Numbered from the stretch's first letter, positions 1 through 9,050 are shown. The stretch is DNA of 64,000 nucleotides from Aerococcaceae bacterium DSM 111022 (GCA_015863195.1 JACBXO010000001.1:1-64000), one strand, 5' to 3'. Numbers and translations: made by a program. The notes: a model not told the origin generated them from the letters alone.

Positions 1-30
1 TGAATAAAGATTCACTTCGAGATACAACCA

Positions 31-151
31 CTGTGTGGTGATGATGGCAAGAAGGACACACCTGTTCCCATGCCGAACACAGCAGTTAAGCTTCTTAGCG
101 CCGATGGTAGTTGGGACTTTGTCCCTGCGAGAGTAGGTCTTTGCCACGCAG
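31..151 (+). rRNA. rrf: 5S ribosomal RNA
   Basis: Typical bacterial 5S sequence, with the conserved interior around 'ccgaacacagcagttaag' and terminal stem ctgtgtgg/ccacgcag pairing its ends. It sits immediately ahead of a long tRNA block with no terminator between, so it is the end of an rRNA operon whose 16S and 23S genes lie upstream of the window. Ends are placed from the terminal stem and may be off by a few bases. Confidence 0.95.
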
Positions 152-165
152 GTTGTTTATCTTAT

Positions 166-238
166 GGAGGTTTAGCTCAGCTGGGAGAGCACCTGCCTTA
201 CAAGCAGGGGGTCAGCGGTTCGATCCCGTTAACCTCCA
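166..238 (+). tRNA. tRNA-Val(UAC)
   Basis: Cloverleaf with acceptor ggaggtt/aacctcc and anticodon loop cTTACaa read as TAC. No CCA is encoded. First tRNA behind 5S, co-transcribed with it. Confidence 0.95.
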
Positions 239-247
239 TTATATAAC

Positions 248-320
248 GACTTGTTAGCTCAGTCGGTAGAGCAACTGACTTTTAATCAGTGGGTCGTAGG
301 TTCGATTCCTACACAGGTCA
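248..320 (+). tRNA. tRNA-Lys(UUU)
   Basis: Acceptor gacttgt/acaggtc, anticodon stem actga/tcagt, loop with anticodon TTT. No encoded CCA. Confidence 0.95.
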
Positions 321-341
321 TATAGTAATTAATATCATCCT

Positions 342-423
342 GCGGGTGTGGCGGAATTGGCAGACGCACCAGATTTAGGATCTGGCGCCTTCGGGCGTGG
401 GGGTTCAAGTCCCTTCACCCGCA
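342..423 (+). tRNA. tRNA-Leu(UAG)
   Basis: Class II tRNA with a long variable arm (gcgccttcgggcgt). Acceptor gcgggtg/cacccgc, anticodon TAG. No encoded CCA. Confidence 0.95.
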
Positions 424-451
424 TACAGTATTTTTACTATAAATTAAATAT

Positions 452-524
452 GCCGGCTTAGCTCAGTTGGTAGAGCATCTGATTTGTAATCAGAGGGTCG
501 AGGGTTCAAGTCCTTTAGCCGGCA
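452..524 (+). tRNA. tRNA-Thr(UGU)
   Basis: Acceptor gccggct/agccggc, anticodon stem tctga/tcaga, anticodon TGT. No encoded CCA. Confidence 0.95.
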
Positions 525-538
525 CTTTTAATAAAATT

Positions 539-610
539 GCGGAAGTAGTTCAGTGGTAGAACATCACCTTGCCAAGGTGGGGGTCGCGGGTTCGAATCCC
601 GTCTTCCGCT
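539..610 (+). tRNA. tRNA-Gly(GCC)
   Basis: Acceptor gcggaag/cttccgc with discriminator T; anticodon loop ttGCCaa. No encoded CCA. Confidence 0.95.
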
Positions 611-660
611 TCATAATTAAATAATAATTATGCCAGTATTCTTTAATGAATAATCACCCT

Positions 661-746
661 GCCGGGGTGGCGGAACTGGCAGACGCACAGGACTTAAAAT
701 CCTGCGGAGGTTACACTCCGTGCCGGTTCGATTCCGGCCCTCGGCA
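661..746 (+). tRNA. tRNA-Leu(UAA)
   Basis: Class II tRNA; acceptor gccgggg paired with ccctcggc-type 3' strand, anticodon stem cagga/tcctg, anticodon TAA, long variable arm cggaggttacactccg. No encoded CCA. Confidence 0.95.
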
Positions 747-756
747 TTTAAATTTA

Positions 757-830
757 GCACCCTTAGCTCAACTGGATAGAGTACCTGACTACGAATCAGG
801 CGGTTGCAGGTTCGACTCCTGCAGGGTGCA
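757..830 (+). tRNA. tRNA-Arg(ACG)
   Basis: Acceptor gcaccct/agggtgc, anticodon stem cctga/tcagg, anticodon ACG (expected to be edited to ICG by TadA). No encoded CCA. Confidence 0.95.
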
Positions 831-839
831 TTGTATCAT

Positions 840-913
840 CGGGAAGTAGCTCAGCTTGGTAGAGCACTTGGTTTGGGACCAAGGGGTCGCAGGTTCGAAT
901 CCTGTCTTCCCGA
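840..913 (+). tRNA. tRNA-Pro(UGG)
   Basis: Acceptor cgggaag/cttcccg, anticodon stem cttgg/ccaag, anticodon TGG. No encoded CCA. Confidence 0.95.
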
Positions 914-930
914 TAGTATATAATCCTAAT

Positions 931-1003
931 GGGGGATTAGCTCAGCTGGGAGAGCGCCTGCTTTGCACGCAGGAGGTCAGCGGTTCGATCCCGCTATTCT
1001 CCA
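931..1003 (+). tRNA. tRNA-Ala(UGC)
   Basis: Acceptor gggggat/attctcc with two G-U pairs, anticodon TGC. Body closely follows the Bacillus-type tRNA-Ala sequence. No encoded CCA. Confidence 0.95.
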
Positions 1004-1023
1004 TTGATACTTTATAATAATAT

Positions 1024-1097
1024 GGCGGTGTAGCTCAGTTGGCTAGAGCGTTCGGTTCATACCCGAAAGGTCATGGGTTCGACCCCCTTCGCCGCTA
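1024..1097 (+). tRNA. tRNA-Met(CAU), elongator
   Basis: Anticodon CAT in stem ttcgg/ccgaa. The body (ggcggtgtagctcag) matches the elongator methionine tRNA of Bacillus, with a G1-U72 end pair. No encoded CCA. Confidence 0.9.
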
Positions 1098-1110
1098 TTT
1101 GAATTACTGA

Positions 1111-1184
1111 GGACCTTTAGCTCAGTTGGTTAGAGCAGACGGCTCATAACCGTCCGGCCGTAGGTTCGAGTCCTACAAGGTCCA
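1111..1184 (+). tRNA. tRNA-Ile2(CAU), lysidine type (probable)
   Basis: Anticodon as DNA is CAT, but the body (ggacctttagctcagttggttagagc) matches the Bacillus minor isoleucine tRNA whose C34 is converted to lysidine by TilS to read AUA. It follows elongator Met and precedes Ser, as in Bacillus clusters. The modification is inferred, not visible. Confidence 0.8.
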
Positions 1185-1200
1185 TCAACATATATATTAC

Positions 1201-1290
1201 GGAGGATTACCCAAGTCCGGCTTAAGGGAACGGTCTTGAAAACCGTCAGGCGTGTAAAAGCGTGCAAGGGTTCGAATCCCTTATCCTCCT
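1201..1290 (+). tRNA. tRNA-Ser(UGA), copy 1
   Basis: Class II tRNA, acceptor ggaggat/atcctcc, anticodon TGA, long variable arm. The base after the acceptor (discriminator) is T, whereas the tRNA-Ser(GCU) of this array has G. An identical copy lies at 1888-1977. No encoded CCA. Confidence 0.95.
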
Positions 1291-1307
1291 TTTTAACTTA
1301 ATATTAT

Positions 1308-1380
<73 letters not shown>

Positions 1381-1383
1381 TAT

Positions 1384-1456
1384 GGTCCGGTGGTGTAGGG
1401 GTTAACATGCTTGCCTGTCACGCAGGAGATCGCGGGTTCAAATCCCGTCCGGACCG
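1384..1456 (+). tRNA. tRNA-Asp(GUC)
   Basis: Acceptor ggtccgg/ccggacc with discriminator G, anticodon loop ctGTCac. No encoded CCA. Confidence 0.95.
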
Positions 1457-1498
1457 TTTTTAATTTAATATAAAGCGTTACGCATTATGTTTTATAAT

Positions 1499-1569
1499 GC
1501 GGGTGTAGTTTAGTGGTAAAACTACAGCCTTCCAAGCTGTTGTCGGGAGTTCGATTCTCCTCACCCGCT
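1499..1569 (+). tRNA. tRNA-Gly(UCC), copy 1
   Basis: Acceptor gcgggtg/cacccgc, anticodon stem acagc/gctgt, anticodon TCC. Identical copy at 2457-2527. Confidence 0.95.
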
Positions 1570-1582
1570 TTTAATTTAATAC

Positions 1583-1656
<74 letters not shown>

Positions 1657-1676
1657 TTTCAAAGATATTTGGATTT

Positions 1677-1766
1677 GGGGAAGTACTCAAGAGGCTGAAG
1701 AGGCGCCCCTGCTAAGGGTGTAGGTCGGTTTTTGCCGGCGCGAGGGTTCAAATCCCTCCTTCTCCG
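1677..1766 (+). tRNA. tRNA-Ser(GCU)
   Basis: Class II tRNA; acceptor ggggaag/cttctcc with discriminator G, anticodon GCT, long variable arm. No encoded CCA. Confidence 0.95.
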
Positions 1767-1803
1767 TATTTTTGAAAAAACTAATATTATTATTTATAAT
1801 GAT

Positions 1804-1875
1804 GGCCCCTTGGTCAAGCGGTTAAGACACCGCCCTTTCACGGCGGTAACACGGGTTCGAATCCCGTAGGGGTCA
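1804..1875 (+). tRNA. tRNA-Glu(UUC)
   Basis: Acceptor ggcccct/aggggtc, anticodon stem ccgcc/ggcgg, anticodon TTC. No encoded CCA. Confidence 0.95.
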
Positions 1876-1887
1876 TTTTAATATAAC

Positions 1888-1977
1888 GGAGGATTACCCA
1901 AGTCCGGCTTAAGGGAACGGTCTTGAAAACCGTCAGGCGTGTAAAAGCGTGCAAGGGTTCGAATCCCTTATCCTCCT
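1888..1977 (+). tRNA. tRNA-Ser(UGA), copy 2
   Basis: Base-for-base identical to the copy at 1201-1290, including the T discriminator. It is followed by a second initiator tRNA, so the two-gene unit is duplicated. Confidence 0.95.
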
Positions 1978-1988
1978 TTTTTTATTAT

Positions 1989-2061
<73 letters not shown>

Positions 2062-2086
2062 TAGTATGATCTATAGAGGTGAAATA

Positions 2087-2449
2087 ATGTTTGAAATGGC
2101 CACTGAATTGCTTCATGTTTATAGTGAATACGTTATTATTTTTGTTGAATTTATTGGTGTTTCTATAATCCTAACAGGATCAATCAAAGCGTTAATAATT
2201 TTATTCAAAAATGACAATAATTATGGTCACCGTGAAGTTAAAATTGTTCTTGGTGAAGCATTAGCTTTAGGTTTAGAATTTAAAATGGGTGCTGAGATTG
2301 TTCATACCTTAGTAGTTTCCAATTTAAATGATGTTCTTATGTTAGCTTTCATTGCTGTGTTAAGAATTATATTATCTATAGTAATTCACTGGGAAGTGAA
2401 ACAAGCTCATGAAGATGATAATTCAGAGTATGGTAGTCATAATAAGTAA
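2087..2449 (+). CDS. DUF1622-like small membrane protein inside the tRNA array
   Basis: A 120-residue protein with about three hydrophobic segments (roughly residues 13-35, 55-80 and 85-105) and a charged C-terminal tail rich in D, E and H. It resembles the DUF1622 family of small integral membrane proteins of unknown function; the function is not known. ATG 2087 is chosen because it follows the Shine-Dalgarno-like agaggtg; an upstream in-frame ATG at 2066 has none. The gene begins 25 nt after a tRNA-fMet gene and ends 7 nt before a tRNA-Gly gene, so it must be transcribed with the rRNA/tRNA operon, which is an unusual place for an mRNA. Confidence 0.75.
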   Translation: MFEMATELLHVYSEYVIIFVEFIGVSIILTGSIKALIILFKNDNNYGHREVKIVLGEALALGLEFKMGAEIVHTLVVSNLNDVLMLAFIAVLRIILSIVIHWEVKQAHEDDNSEYGSHNK

Positions 2450-2456
2450 ATAAAAT

Positions 2457-2527
2457 GCGGGTGTAGTTTAGTGGTAAAACTACAGCCTTCCAAGCTGTTG
2501 TCGGGAGTTCGATTCTCCTCACCCGCT
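2457..2527 (+). tRNA. tRNA-Gly(UCC), copy 2
   Basis: Identical to 1499-1569. Last tRNA of the operon, followed directly by an intrinsic terminator. Confidence 0.95.
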
Positions 2528-2534
2528 TATTTTT

Positions 2535-2562
2535 AAGTCGATATATGATATCGGCTTTTTTT
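2535..2562 (+). terminator. Intrinsic terminator of the rRNA/tRNA operon
   Basis: Stem gtcgatat/atatcggc followed by seven T. It ends the 5S-tRNA-DUF1622-tRNA transcript. Confidence 0.8.
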
Positions 2563-2709
2563 GTATCGTAAAAGTGCTTGAAATTATTAGTTTAATACAT
2601 AAAATATTAAGTTTACGTTTTCATTTTAAGCGAGTTATTGATTTTTATGATAAGTTAAATACAAAGCTATTATTTTAGCATAAAGAAAAAATATTTAGGG
2701 GGAAATTTA

Positions 2710-3969
2710 TTGAACAAGAATAAAGGTATCTTTTATGGTTGGTGGATTGTAGTTGCGTCAGCAATTATTTTAGCGATTGCTGGACCAGCTTCTGTTGCGG
2801 TAGCAAATGTCTATCAGTCTTCAGTTATTGCTGATTTTGGTATTTCTGCGAGTCAGTTTGCCATTGTAAACTCGATTGTTTTAGGAACAGGTATTTTTGT
2901 AGCGCCAGTAATGTCACAAAAATATGCGACTGGGGACTTTAGACGTATTTATTTATTTGCAATCATTTTATATGGTGTTTCTTATGGTTTATATAGTATT
3001 GCACCAAATATTATTGTATTTTATCTAATTTCATTTTTAGTAGGTGCTGGATATTCTGCATCAACTTTAATTCCAGTTGGTATTTTAATCAATAATTGGT
3101 TTGTTGAAAAACGAGGATTAGCAATGAGTTTAGCTGTGGGAGGACTCGGTATTGGTGGAGTTATTTTCTCACAACTCGTTACATGGTCTATTGGTCAATT
3201 TGGTTGGAGAATGACTTACTTATTGTACGCAGCTATTTTATTAATTGTATGTATTCCTATCGTTTTATTCTTAATTAAGGCGAAGCCTGAGGACATGGGC
3301 TTAGCAGCATTAGGTGCAAGTAAACCAGTTACTCAAGAAACAGACGGTGAAACTGAACAACATATGGCTGTAACAATGCCAATTGAAAAAACATTCACAA
3401 AACCATTTTTTATTATGTTGATTGCTGGTGCAGCACTTGTGGGAATTATCAATAATGGGGGACTAGGTCAGTTCCCACCATATCTACAAGGGTTACATGG
3501 TGCAGCTGCAGGAGCGACATTAATTAGTATTTATTCTGCAGTAGGGATTGCAGGGAAGTTAATATTAGGTACGATTAATGATAAATTTGGTATCGTAGTA
3601 AGTACTATTTATGCGACTGTTTTATCGGCAATTGCTTACGTTTTAATGATTGGTGCACCGACTTATTCTATCGCTGTACTAGGGGCGGTTGTCTTTGGAT
3701 TAGGTAATGCAGTTGGTACAGTATCACCACCATTAATCACATCAGCTATTTATTCTGAAGAGAACTATGCAAAAGGTTATGGTTATGTAACTAGTGCTGT
3801 AAACTTAGGTTTAATGTTAGGATCATTAGTTGCAGCAAGTATAGCTGATGCAACGGGTTCTTACACAAACTCATGGATCGTTCTAGCGATTATTAGTTTA
3901 GTAACCGGGGCATTATGGGTAGGTGCTTTCTTAAATAGCCGTAAGCATGTAGAGTATAAAGAAAAATAA
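2710..3969 (+). CDS. MFS transporter, OFA (oxalate/formate antiporter-like) family
   Basis: A 419-residue polytopic membrane protein with twelve predicted transmembrane segments in two six-helix halves split by a hydrophilic loop around residues 200-230. The N-terminal 'GWWIVVAS' and the small-residue-rich helices resemble the OFA branch of the major facilitator superfamily, which exchanges small carboxylates such as oxalate/formate, lactate or pyruvate. The actual substrate cannot be read from sequence. Translation starts at TTG 2710 behind a strong ribosome site (taggggga). It is monocistronic, between the rRNA operon terminator and its own terminator at 3984-4016. Confidence 0.85.
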   Translation: MNKNKGIFYGWWIVVASAIILAIAGPASVAVANVYQSSVIADFGISASQFAIVNSIVLGTGIFVAPVMSQKYATGDFRRIYLFAIILYGVSYGLYSIAPNIIVFYLISFLVGAGYSASTLIPVGILINNWFVEKRGLAMSLAVGGLGIGGVIFSQLVTWSIGQFGWRMTYLLYAAILLIVCIPIVLFLIKAKPEDMGLAALGASKPVTQETDGETEQHMAVTMPIEKTFTKPFFIMLIAGAALVGIINNGGLGQFPPYLQGLHGAAAGATLISIYSAVGIAGKLILGTINDKFGIVVSTIYATVLSAIAYVLMIGAPTYSIAVLGAVVFGLGNAVGTVSPPLITSAIYSEENYAKGYGYVTSAVNLGLMLGSLVAASIADATGSYTNSWIVLAIISLVTGALWVGAFLNSRKHVEYKEK

Positions 3970-3983
3970 TTTTAATTTTTTAA

Positions 3984-4016
3984 AAGCCATTTACAATTTA
4001 GTAGATGGTTTTTTTA
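3984..4016 (+). terminator. Intrinsic terminator after the MFS gene
   Basis: Stem agccatttac/gtagatggtt (ten pairs with wobbles), loop aattta, then a run of T. Confidence 0.75.
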
Positions 4017-4075
4017 TTTTCTTCATTTTAATGATATACTCTTAGAGTAATTTTAATTAGATGTGGAGATAATTT

Positions 4076-6691
4076 ATGAATGTTAAAATAAAAAATGTTA
4101 AACTCCAAGGCTTATTAGTCTTGATCTTTTCTTTAATAGTATCCATAGTAGCGCATAAGTTTTTTATTGAAAATCAATGGTATCACGAACAGTACATGGT
4201 TGGTCCAAATGATCAACTTCAACAAATGCAAATATTTAAAGATTTTATGTATGAACAATTTAAAGAAGGAGAGTTTTTTTATAGTTTTAATTACAATGGG
4301 GGAGACAATTACTTCACTCGTTTAAGTTACTATTATTCAACTTCTCTGATTCATTATTTGACAATGATTGGTACTTATATACTCGAAAAGTTAAATATAG
4401 TGAACAATGTCAATATGATTTATTGGGCGCGTCTTGCGCTGTTTTTAAGTCTTTTTAGAACAACAATCATTCTACTCTTCAGCGCAAAGTATATAAATAT
4501 ATTTACTAAATCAGTCTCTATCGCATTAATTAGTGCAACTTTTTACGCTTTCTCAAGCATGTATTTCCGTCATATGGTATTATGGGAATTTTTCTCCGAT
4601 GCTTTTATATGGTTACCGATCATTTTAATTGGTGTTGAAAAAATAATACGAGGTGGTAAAGGAAATTGGTTTGCGATTGGATTAGCGTTAACATTATTTA
4701 ATAATGACTATTTTGCTTACATTATTGTTATCATAGTTGCACTTTATATCGTAGTAAGATGGTTTTATCAATTATCAGATAACGAAGAATCTGTTAAAAA
4801 TCAAATTCTACATTTTTTAAAATATGGTATATTAGGTTTTTTAATTAGCTTACCAGGGTTTTTTACTTTTGTTCGGGGATTCACACAAACCATTCGTGAT
4901 GTTGCACCTAATCGCATTGAATGGACCGATTTTCAGCCAATTAACATAGGAAAATTGTTATTAACTGAAAATATGAATCTAATACCATTTATATTTGTTA
5001 TCATGTTACTGTTTAAACCAAATTACCAATCAAAATCTTTTAAATTCTTTACATTCAGCTCATTATTTTTACTAATAGCTCGTTATTCTATAAAAGTAGC
5101 GAGTGTCTTTAATGGCTTTAGTGACCCTCAATTTCGTTGGCAATTTGTTATATTTTTATTAATTGCTACGGCTATTGGAATAGGCATAAAAAATATTTAT
5201 CAAATAGTGCAAACTGATATTAAATTAGGTGTGAAGTATTTACTTACAAGTGGATTACTAACTGTCTTTATTTATTTTATTGCTCATACACAAAATATAG
5301 AGCATCCTTTTGATATAAAAACAGTAATGTTATTCATTTTATTACAAGTTATATTATTCATCTTATTTAGCAAAAAACTAAAATGGATAAGTTTAATATC
5401 TGTTTTTGTATTATCACTGAATACTATTTATACATCTAATCTAACTTTATATGAACAGTATAATTTACAAAAAGTTAATCGTGAATACCTATATAACACA
5501 TTCGATAATACGGGAAATGATTACGTGAAAAGCTTCAATAAGATAAAAGAAGAATCAGAAGGCGAATTAGTAAGGGGTGATTATGAATCCATCCACAATT
5601 TTGGGATGCAGCAACAAGTTCCTAGTTTTAATGTTTATAATAGTTTTCAAAATGGCTATCATCAACAATTTAATCAGTATTATAAAATAGCAAATTTCGA
5701 TTCTGGTTTAAATAAACAAAATGGTTTGGCAGGAAGACAAGTATTATCTTCATTAATGCTACAAGATTATGTTGTAACCGATGAAAACAATCAAAAAATT
5801 GTTCCAATTGCTTTTGAGGAAACTAATCGTGAAAATAATTTAGTCACTTACGAGAATACTATGCCTATGGCATTTATTCATCCTGTTCATAATGTTTATA
5901 GTGCCAGTCAAATTGCGGATGTTGATTATAAAGATCAATTATTAATTAACGGAGCAATAATTGAAGAAAATAAAAATTTAGTGGAATCTACAATTCCAGA
6001 AGCACTTGATACGATTAACTTTGATGATATTCAAATTGCTGGAAGTCAAAATGGCTCTGTAATAGGTAATGTTGATGAAGAAAACATCTCTTTAACTATT
6101 AATATAAATGAGGCTACTCAGGAATATGACTATTTTGTACTAGACTATACAATTATACCTATTGAAGGGAAAACGGAAGATTATTCTTACGATATAAATG
6201 GCCAAACAATTAAACGAATTTCTGCAGATTCTAAATATGCGCATCAAGTATTTAGACAACAGATTGAATTACCGATAACAGATAGTATAAAAATTGATTT
6301 ACCGAATTACACAAGACATAAAATAGAAATACACAATTTAATCGGAGTTAGTTTAGATGAATTAGAGAGCCGAAGTTTGTCTGATCAATCACTTGATTAC
6401 ACATATAATATCAATGATTCACAGATTGAGATTACATTTAATAATGAACAAGATTATCCATTTATGGTATTACCAATTTTTTATGACGATGGCTGGTATT
6501 TAGAAATCAATGATGAAGACCAAGAAATATTAAATACTAACAATGGTATGATTGGATTTTATATTCCAGAAGGCGAAATGACGATTCAACTGACTTTCAA
6601 ACAACCATATCTCATAACGAGTAGTGTAATTTCCTTATTAGCAGTCGTTTTCTTAATTTTTATCAATTGGCGACCAAAGAATGAAAGATAG
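4076..6691 (+). CDS. YfhO-family multi-spanning membrane protein
   Basis: An 871-residue protein. A first membrane helix (about residues 12-30) is followed by an outside segment with an early acidic/aromatic region of the type conserved in YfhO and GT-C glycosyltransferases, then about ten more helices up to residue 460, a roughly 370-residue extracellular domain, and a final helix near 845-865. In Gram-positive bacteria YfhO proteins are proposed to glycosylate teichoic or lipoteichoic acid using lipid-linked sugars; that role is taken from the family. Start ATG 4076 follows tgtggag. An extended -10 promoter (tgaTATACT, 4032-4040) lies just upstream. Monocistronic, ended by the shared terminator at 6705-6744. 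Confidence 0.8.
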   Translation: MNVKIKNVKLQGLLVLIFSLIVSIVAHKFFIENQWYHEQYMVGPNDQLQQMQIFKDFMYEQFKEGEFFYSFNYNGGDNYFTRLSYYYSTSLIHYLTMIGTYILEKLNIVNNVNMIYWARLALFLSLFRTTIILLFSAKYINIFTKSVSIALISATFYAFSSMYFRHMVLWEFFSDAFIWLPIILIGVEKIIRGGKGNWFAIGLALTLFNNDYFAYIIVIIVALYIVVRWFYQLSDNEESVKNQILHFLKYGILGFLISLPGFFTFVRGFTQTIRDVAPNRIEWTDFQPINIGKLLLTENMNLIPFIFVIMLLFKPNYQSKSFKFFTFSSLFLLIARYSIKVASVFNGFSDPQFRWQFVIFLLIATAIGIGIKNIYQIVQTDIKLGVKYLLTSGLLTVFIYFIAHTQNIEHPFDIKTVMLFILLQVILFILFSKKLKWISLISVFVLSLNTIYTSNLTLYEQYNLQKVNREYLYNTFDNTGNDYVKSFNKIKEESEGELVRGDYESIHNFGMQQQVPSFNVYNSFQNGYHQQFNQYYKIANFDSGLNKQNGLAGRQVLSSLMLQDYVVTDENNQKIVPIAFEETNRENNLVTYENTMPMAFIHPVHNVYSASQIADVDYKDQLLINGAIIEENKNLVESTIPEALDTINFDDIQIAGSQNGSVIGNVDEENISLTININEATQEYDYFVLDYTIIPIEGKTEDYSYDINGQTIKRISADSKYAHQVFRQQIELPITDSIKIDLPNYTRHKIEIHNLIGVSLDELESRSLSDQSLDYTYNINDSQIEITFNNEQDYPFMVLPIFYDDGWYLEINDEDQEILNTNNGMIGFYIPEGEMTIQLTFKQPYLITSSVISLLAVVFLIFINWRPKNER

Positions 6692-6704
6692 GAAGTAATT
6701 AAAA

Positions 6705-6744
6705 AAGCTCAAAGACGTGATGATTCGACGACTTTGAGCTTTTT
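6705..6744. terminator. Bidirectional terminator between convergent genes
   Basis: Long stem aaaaagctcaaag/ctttgagcttttt with an A-run on one side and a T-run on the other, serving both the YfhO gene and the minus-strand gene at 6761-7549. Confidence 0.85.
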
Positions 6745-6760
6745 AAATTGAAAATTAATA

Positions 6761-7549
6761 TTAGAACATCACACTTAAACTATAAAATAGGGTGAATAAT
6801 AAGAAAACAGCACTAATATAATTAATTTTATTTTGCATTTGATGTGTTTTATTTGTGGTTACGACTAGTGGTAAAATTATACCTGCAGATAAAATAACAA
6901 ACAAGATTTGAACAATGAAATAGGTTGTTGAAGGGAAGGATTGGAATAATCCTACAACAATTCCGGTTCCCATTAATCCTAAATTTAGATAACTGTGATA
7001 GAAAATCTTGTTTTTACGACGACTTAATTTACTTTGGAGATTGAATATTTCAAATTGTGCTCCTAAGTAAAATAAGACAAGTGGAATATACTGAGTTAGA
7101 ATACTTATTTCGAAGTTTGATGCTTGAATGAAATAAGCTGCAATATTTAAAAACAAAGTATTATAAAATGCTGATAAAATAATATGATACCAAGTACCTG
7201 AAATATTATATGGAATATAAATAATATGAATATAAATAGCATATAATATAAGCAAAGCAGTGATTAACCAATGGTTGGTAAATGCTAGTACTAAAATAGC
7301 TATTATCATGATAGCCTCGCAAGCATAAAGGATACCTTGATTCATTTTATTATTACGGTTAACATCAAGATTAAAATAATGTGAAATTAGGTGAGAACTT
7401 ATAGCAACTAATGCAAGTAAGATGAAGCCTAACCAATTAAATGTTCCGCTGACAATAATCCCAGTCAATGTACCAAATAATATGATAGCAATGGGTGAAA
7501 CAAATATCTTTAAAATAGGGTGTTGCAAAAAGTGTGTTAATTGTTTCAT
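6761..7549 (-). CDS. Polytopic membrane protein, unknown function
   Basis: A 262-residue protein almost entirely made of hydrophobic helices (eight to nine segments). It has the overall look of UbiA-type prenyltransferases: an asparagine/aspartate-containing loop (SHYFNLDVNRNNK, about residues 55-67) follows the second helix, but the NDxxDxxxD signature is not properly present, so that assignment is weak and no catalytic role is claimed. Start ATG 7549 follows gaaaggt. The gene is alone on the minus strand, convergent with the YfhO gene and divergent from metK. Confidence 0.55.
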   Translation of the reverse strand: MKQLTHFLQHPILKIFVSPIAIILFGTLTGIIVSGTFNWLGFILLALVAISSHLISHYFNLDVNRNNKMNQGILYACEAIMIIAILVLAFTNHWLITALLILYAIYIHIIYIPYNISGTWYHIILSAFYNTLFLNIAAYFIQASNFEISILTQYIPLVLFYLGAQFEIFNLQSKLSRRKNKIFYHSYLNLGLMGTGIVVGLFQSFPSTTYFIVQILFVILSAGIILPLVVTTNKTHQMQNKINYISAVFLLFTLFYSLSVMF

Positions 7550-7689
7550 AATTTGACCTTTCTACCCATAAGGGGGTTATATATACATAATACGAAAAAA
7601 AACGCATTCTTACAACTGAAAAAGGTAAAAGAATTAAACTCTTCTATACTAACTTGTTTTTTTGTCGTATAATGTTGGGTGGTATAACT

Positions 7690-7790
7690 ATTTGTTGTCC
7701 CGATAGGATTTACATTATGTAAAGATGCCTTGTAACCAATCCGTAATTCGTTTATACCGAATTACATCATTTAGAAAAATGGGGGAAAAA
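7690..7790 (+). promoter_or_regulatory. S_MK box (SAM-III) riboswitch controlling metK translation
   Basis: The conserved S_MK elements appear in order: tcccgataggat (about 7697-7709), then agatgccttgtaacc (7722-7736), then the Shine-Dalgarno ggggga at 7781-7786, a few bases before the GTG start. In the family, SAM binding pairs the anti-SD with the SD and blocks ribosome entry, so metK is switched off when SAM is plentiful. A perfect 8-bp hairpin (gtaattcg/cgaattac, about 7742-7765) sits in the linker between anti-SD and SD. A TATAAT at 7668-7673 is a likely -10. Confidence 0.9.
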
Positions 7791-7791
7791 T

Positions 7792-8985
7792 GTGAGAGAA
7801 GAAAGATATTTATTTACATCAGAATCAGTAACAGAAGGACATCCGGATAAAATTGCCGATCAAATAAGTGACGCAGTTTTAGATGCCATCCTAGAACAAG
7901 ATCCAGTAGCCCGTGTAGCGTGTGAAACGATTGTTAATACAGGTTTAGTCGTAGTTTTCGGAGAAGTAACAACAACTGCATATGTGGACATACAATCAGT
8001 TGTTCGTGAAACAATTCGTGAAATTGGCTATACAGACCGCTTATATGGTTTTGACGCGGATAATGTAGCGGTGCTTGTTTCTTTAGATGAGCAATCTCCT
8101 GATATCGCTCAAGGTGTAGACCAAGCATTAGAAGAGCGTGAAAATAGCGGAACATCACAAAATCATTTAATCGGTGCAGGTGACCAAGGAATTATGTTTG
8201 GTTACGCGTCAAATGAAACGGCAGAATTTATGCCTTTGGCGATTTCACTTAGTCATAAATTGGCGTATCAATTAGCGCAAGTGCGTAAAAATGGTACATT
8301 AACTAATTTAGGACCAGATGGGAAAACGCAAGTAACCATCGAATATGACGAAAATGACAAGCCATTACGTATCGATAATATTGTCATTTCGACACAACAT
8401 AGTGAAGATACTGAGCAAGAACAATTACATCAAGATATTATCGAACATGTGATTAAACCAATTATTCCATTGGAATGGCTAGATGAGGATACAATTTATT
8501 ATATTAATCCTACTGGTAAATTCGTTATTGGTGGTCCAGTTGGAGACTCAGGTTTAACTGGTCGTAAAATCATTGTGGATACTTATGGTGGGGCAGCACG
8601 TCACGGTGGTGGAGCTTTCTCTGGGAAAGATGCAACTAAAGTGGACCGCTCGGCTTCCTATGCAGCTCGTTATATTGCAAAAAATATTGTAGCCGCAGGA
8701 ATTGCTGATCGCTGTGAAATTCAATTAGCTTATGCAATTGGGGTAAGTGAACCGACTTCAATTATGGTTGACACTTATGACACAAGTAAGCATTCGAATG
8801 AAGAAATCACTGGAGTTATCCGTGAGCTATTTGATTTAACACCTAATGGTATCATCGAAATGTTAGACTTAAGACGCCCAATCTTTAATGCGACAGCAGC
8901 ATATGGACACTTTGGCCGTACGGATGTTGAATTACCATGGGAATCATTGGATAAAGTGGAAGCAATTCAAGGATTGTTAAAATAA
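7792..8985 (+). CDS. metK: S-adenosylmethionine synthetase
   Basis: A 397-residue protein of normal family length. It makes SAM from methionine and ATP. Family signatures seen are the N-terminal GHPDK (residues 16-20, substrate/metal site), the adenosine-binding GAGDQG loop near residue 128 and the glycine-rich [10 protein letters not shown]-loop-like segment near residue 270. The GTG start at 7792 is fixed by the riboswitch-embedded ribosome site; the ATG one base-pair register away runs straight into a stop. Monocistronic, followed by a strong terminator at 9005-9050. Regulated at translation by the S_MK box. Confidence 0.98.
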   Translation: MREERYLFTSESVTEGHPDKIADQISDAVLDAILEQDPVARVACETIVNTGLVVVFGEVTTTAYVDIQSVVRETIREIGYTDRLYGFDADNVAVLVSLDEQSPDIAQGVDQALEERENSGTSQNHLIGAGDQGIMFGYASNETAEFMPLAISLSHKLAYQLAQVRKNGTLTNLGPDGKTQVTIEYDENDKPLRIDNIVISTQHSEDTEQEQLHQDIIEHVIKPIIPLEWLDEDTIYYINPTGKFVIGGPVGDSGLTGRKIIVDTYGGAARHGGGAFSGKDATKVDRSASYAARYIAKNIVAAGIADRCEIQLAYAIGVSEPTSIMVDTYDTSKHSNEEITGVIRELFDLTPNGIIEMLDLRRPIFNATAAYGHFGRTDVELPWESLDKVEAIQGLLK

Positions 8986-9004
8986 AAAATTGAATAGAAT
9001 AATC

Positions 9005-9050
9005 AAACCAAGAACGAGAGGAATATTTTCCCTAAGTTCTTGGTTTTTAT
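9005..9050. terminator. Bidirectional terminator between metK and mnmM
   Basis: Perfect 11-bp stem aaaccaagaac/gttcttggttt with a T-rich tail on the plus strand and A-rich on the other side, placed between convergent genes. Confidence 0.85.

Noticed and set aside
646-849. A 67-codon reading frame over the tRNA array
   Set aside because: It runs straight through tRNA-Leu(UAA) and tRNA-Arg; the codons are explained by tRNA sequence.
6761-7549. MenA/UbiA prenyltransferase
   Set aside because: The hydrophobic pattern and an Asn/Asp loop are suggestive, but the NDxxDxxxD signatures are not there, so it was left as an unknown membrane protein.
7934-8158. Minus-strand frame in metK
   Set aside because: Shadow of metK codon usage; no start signal.
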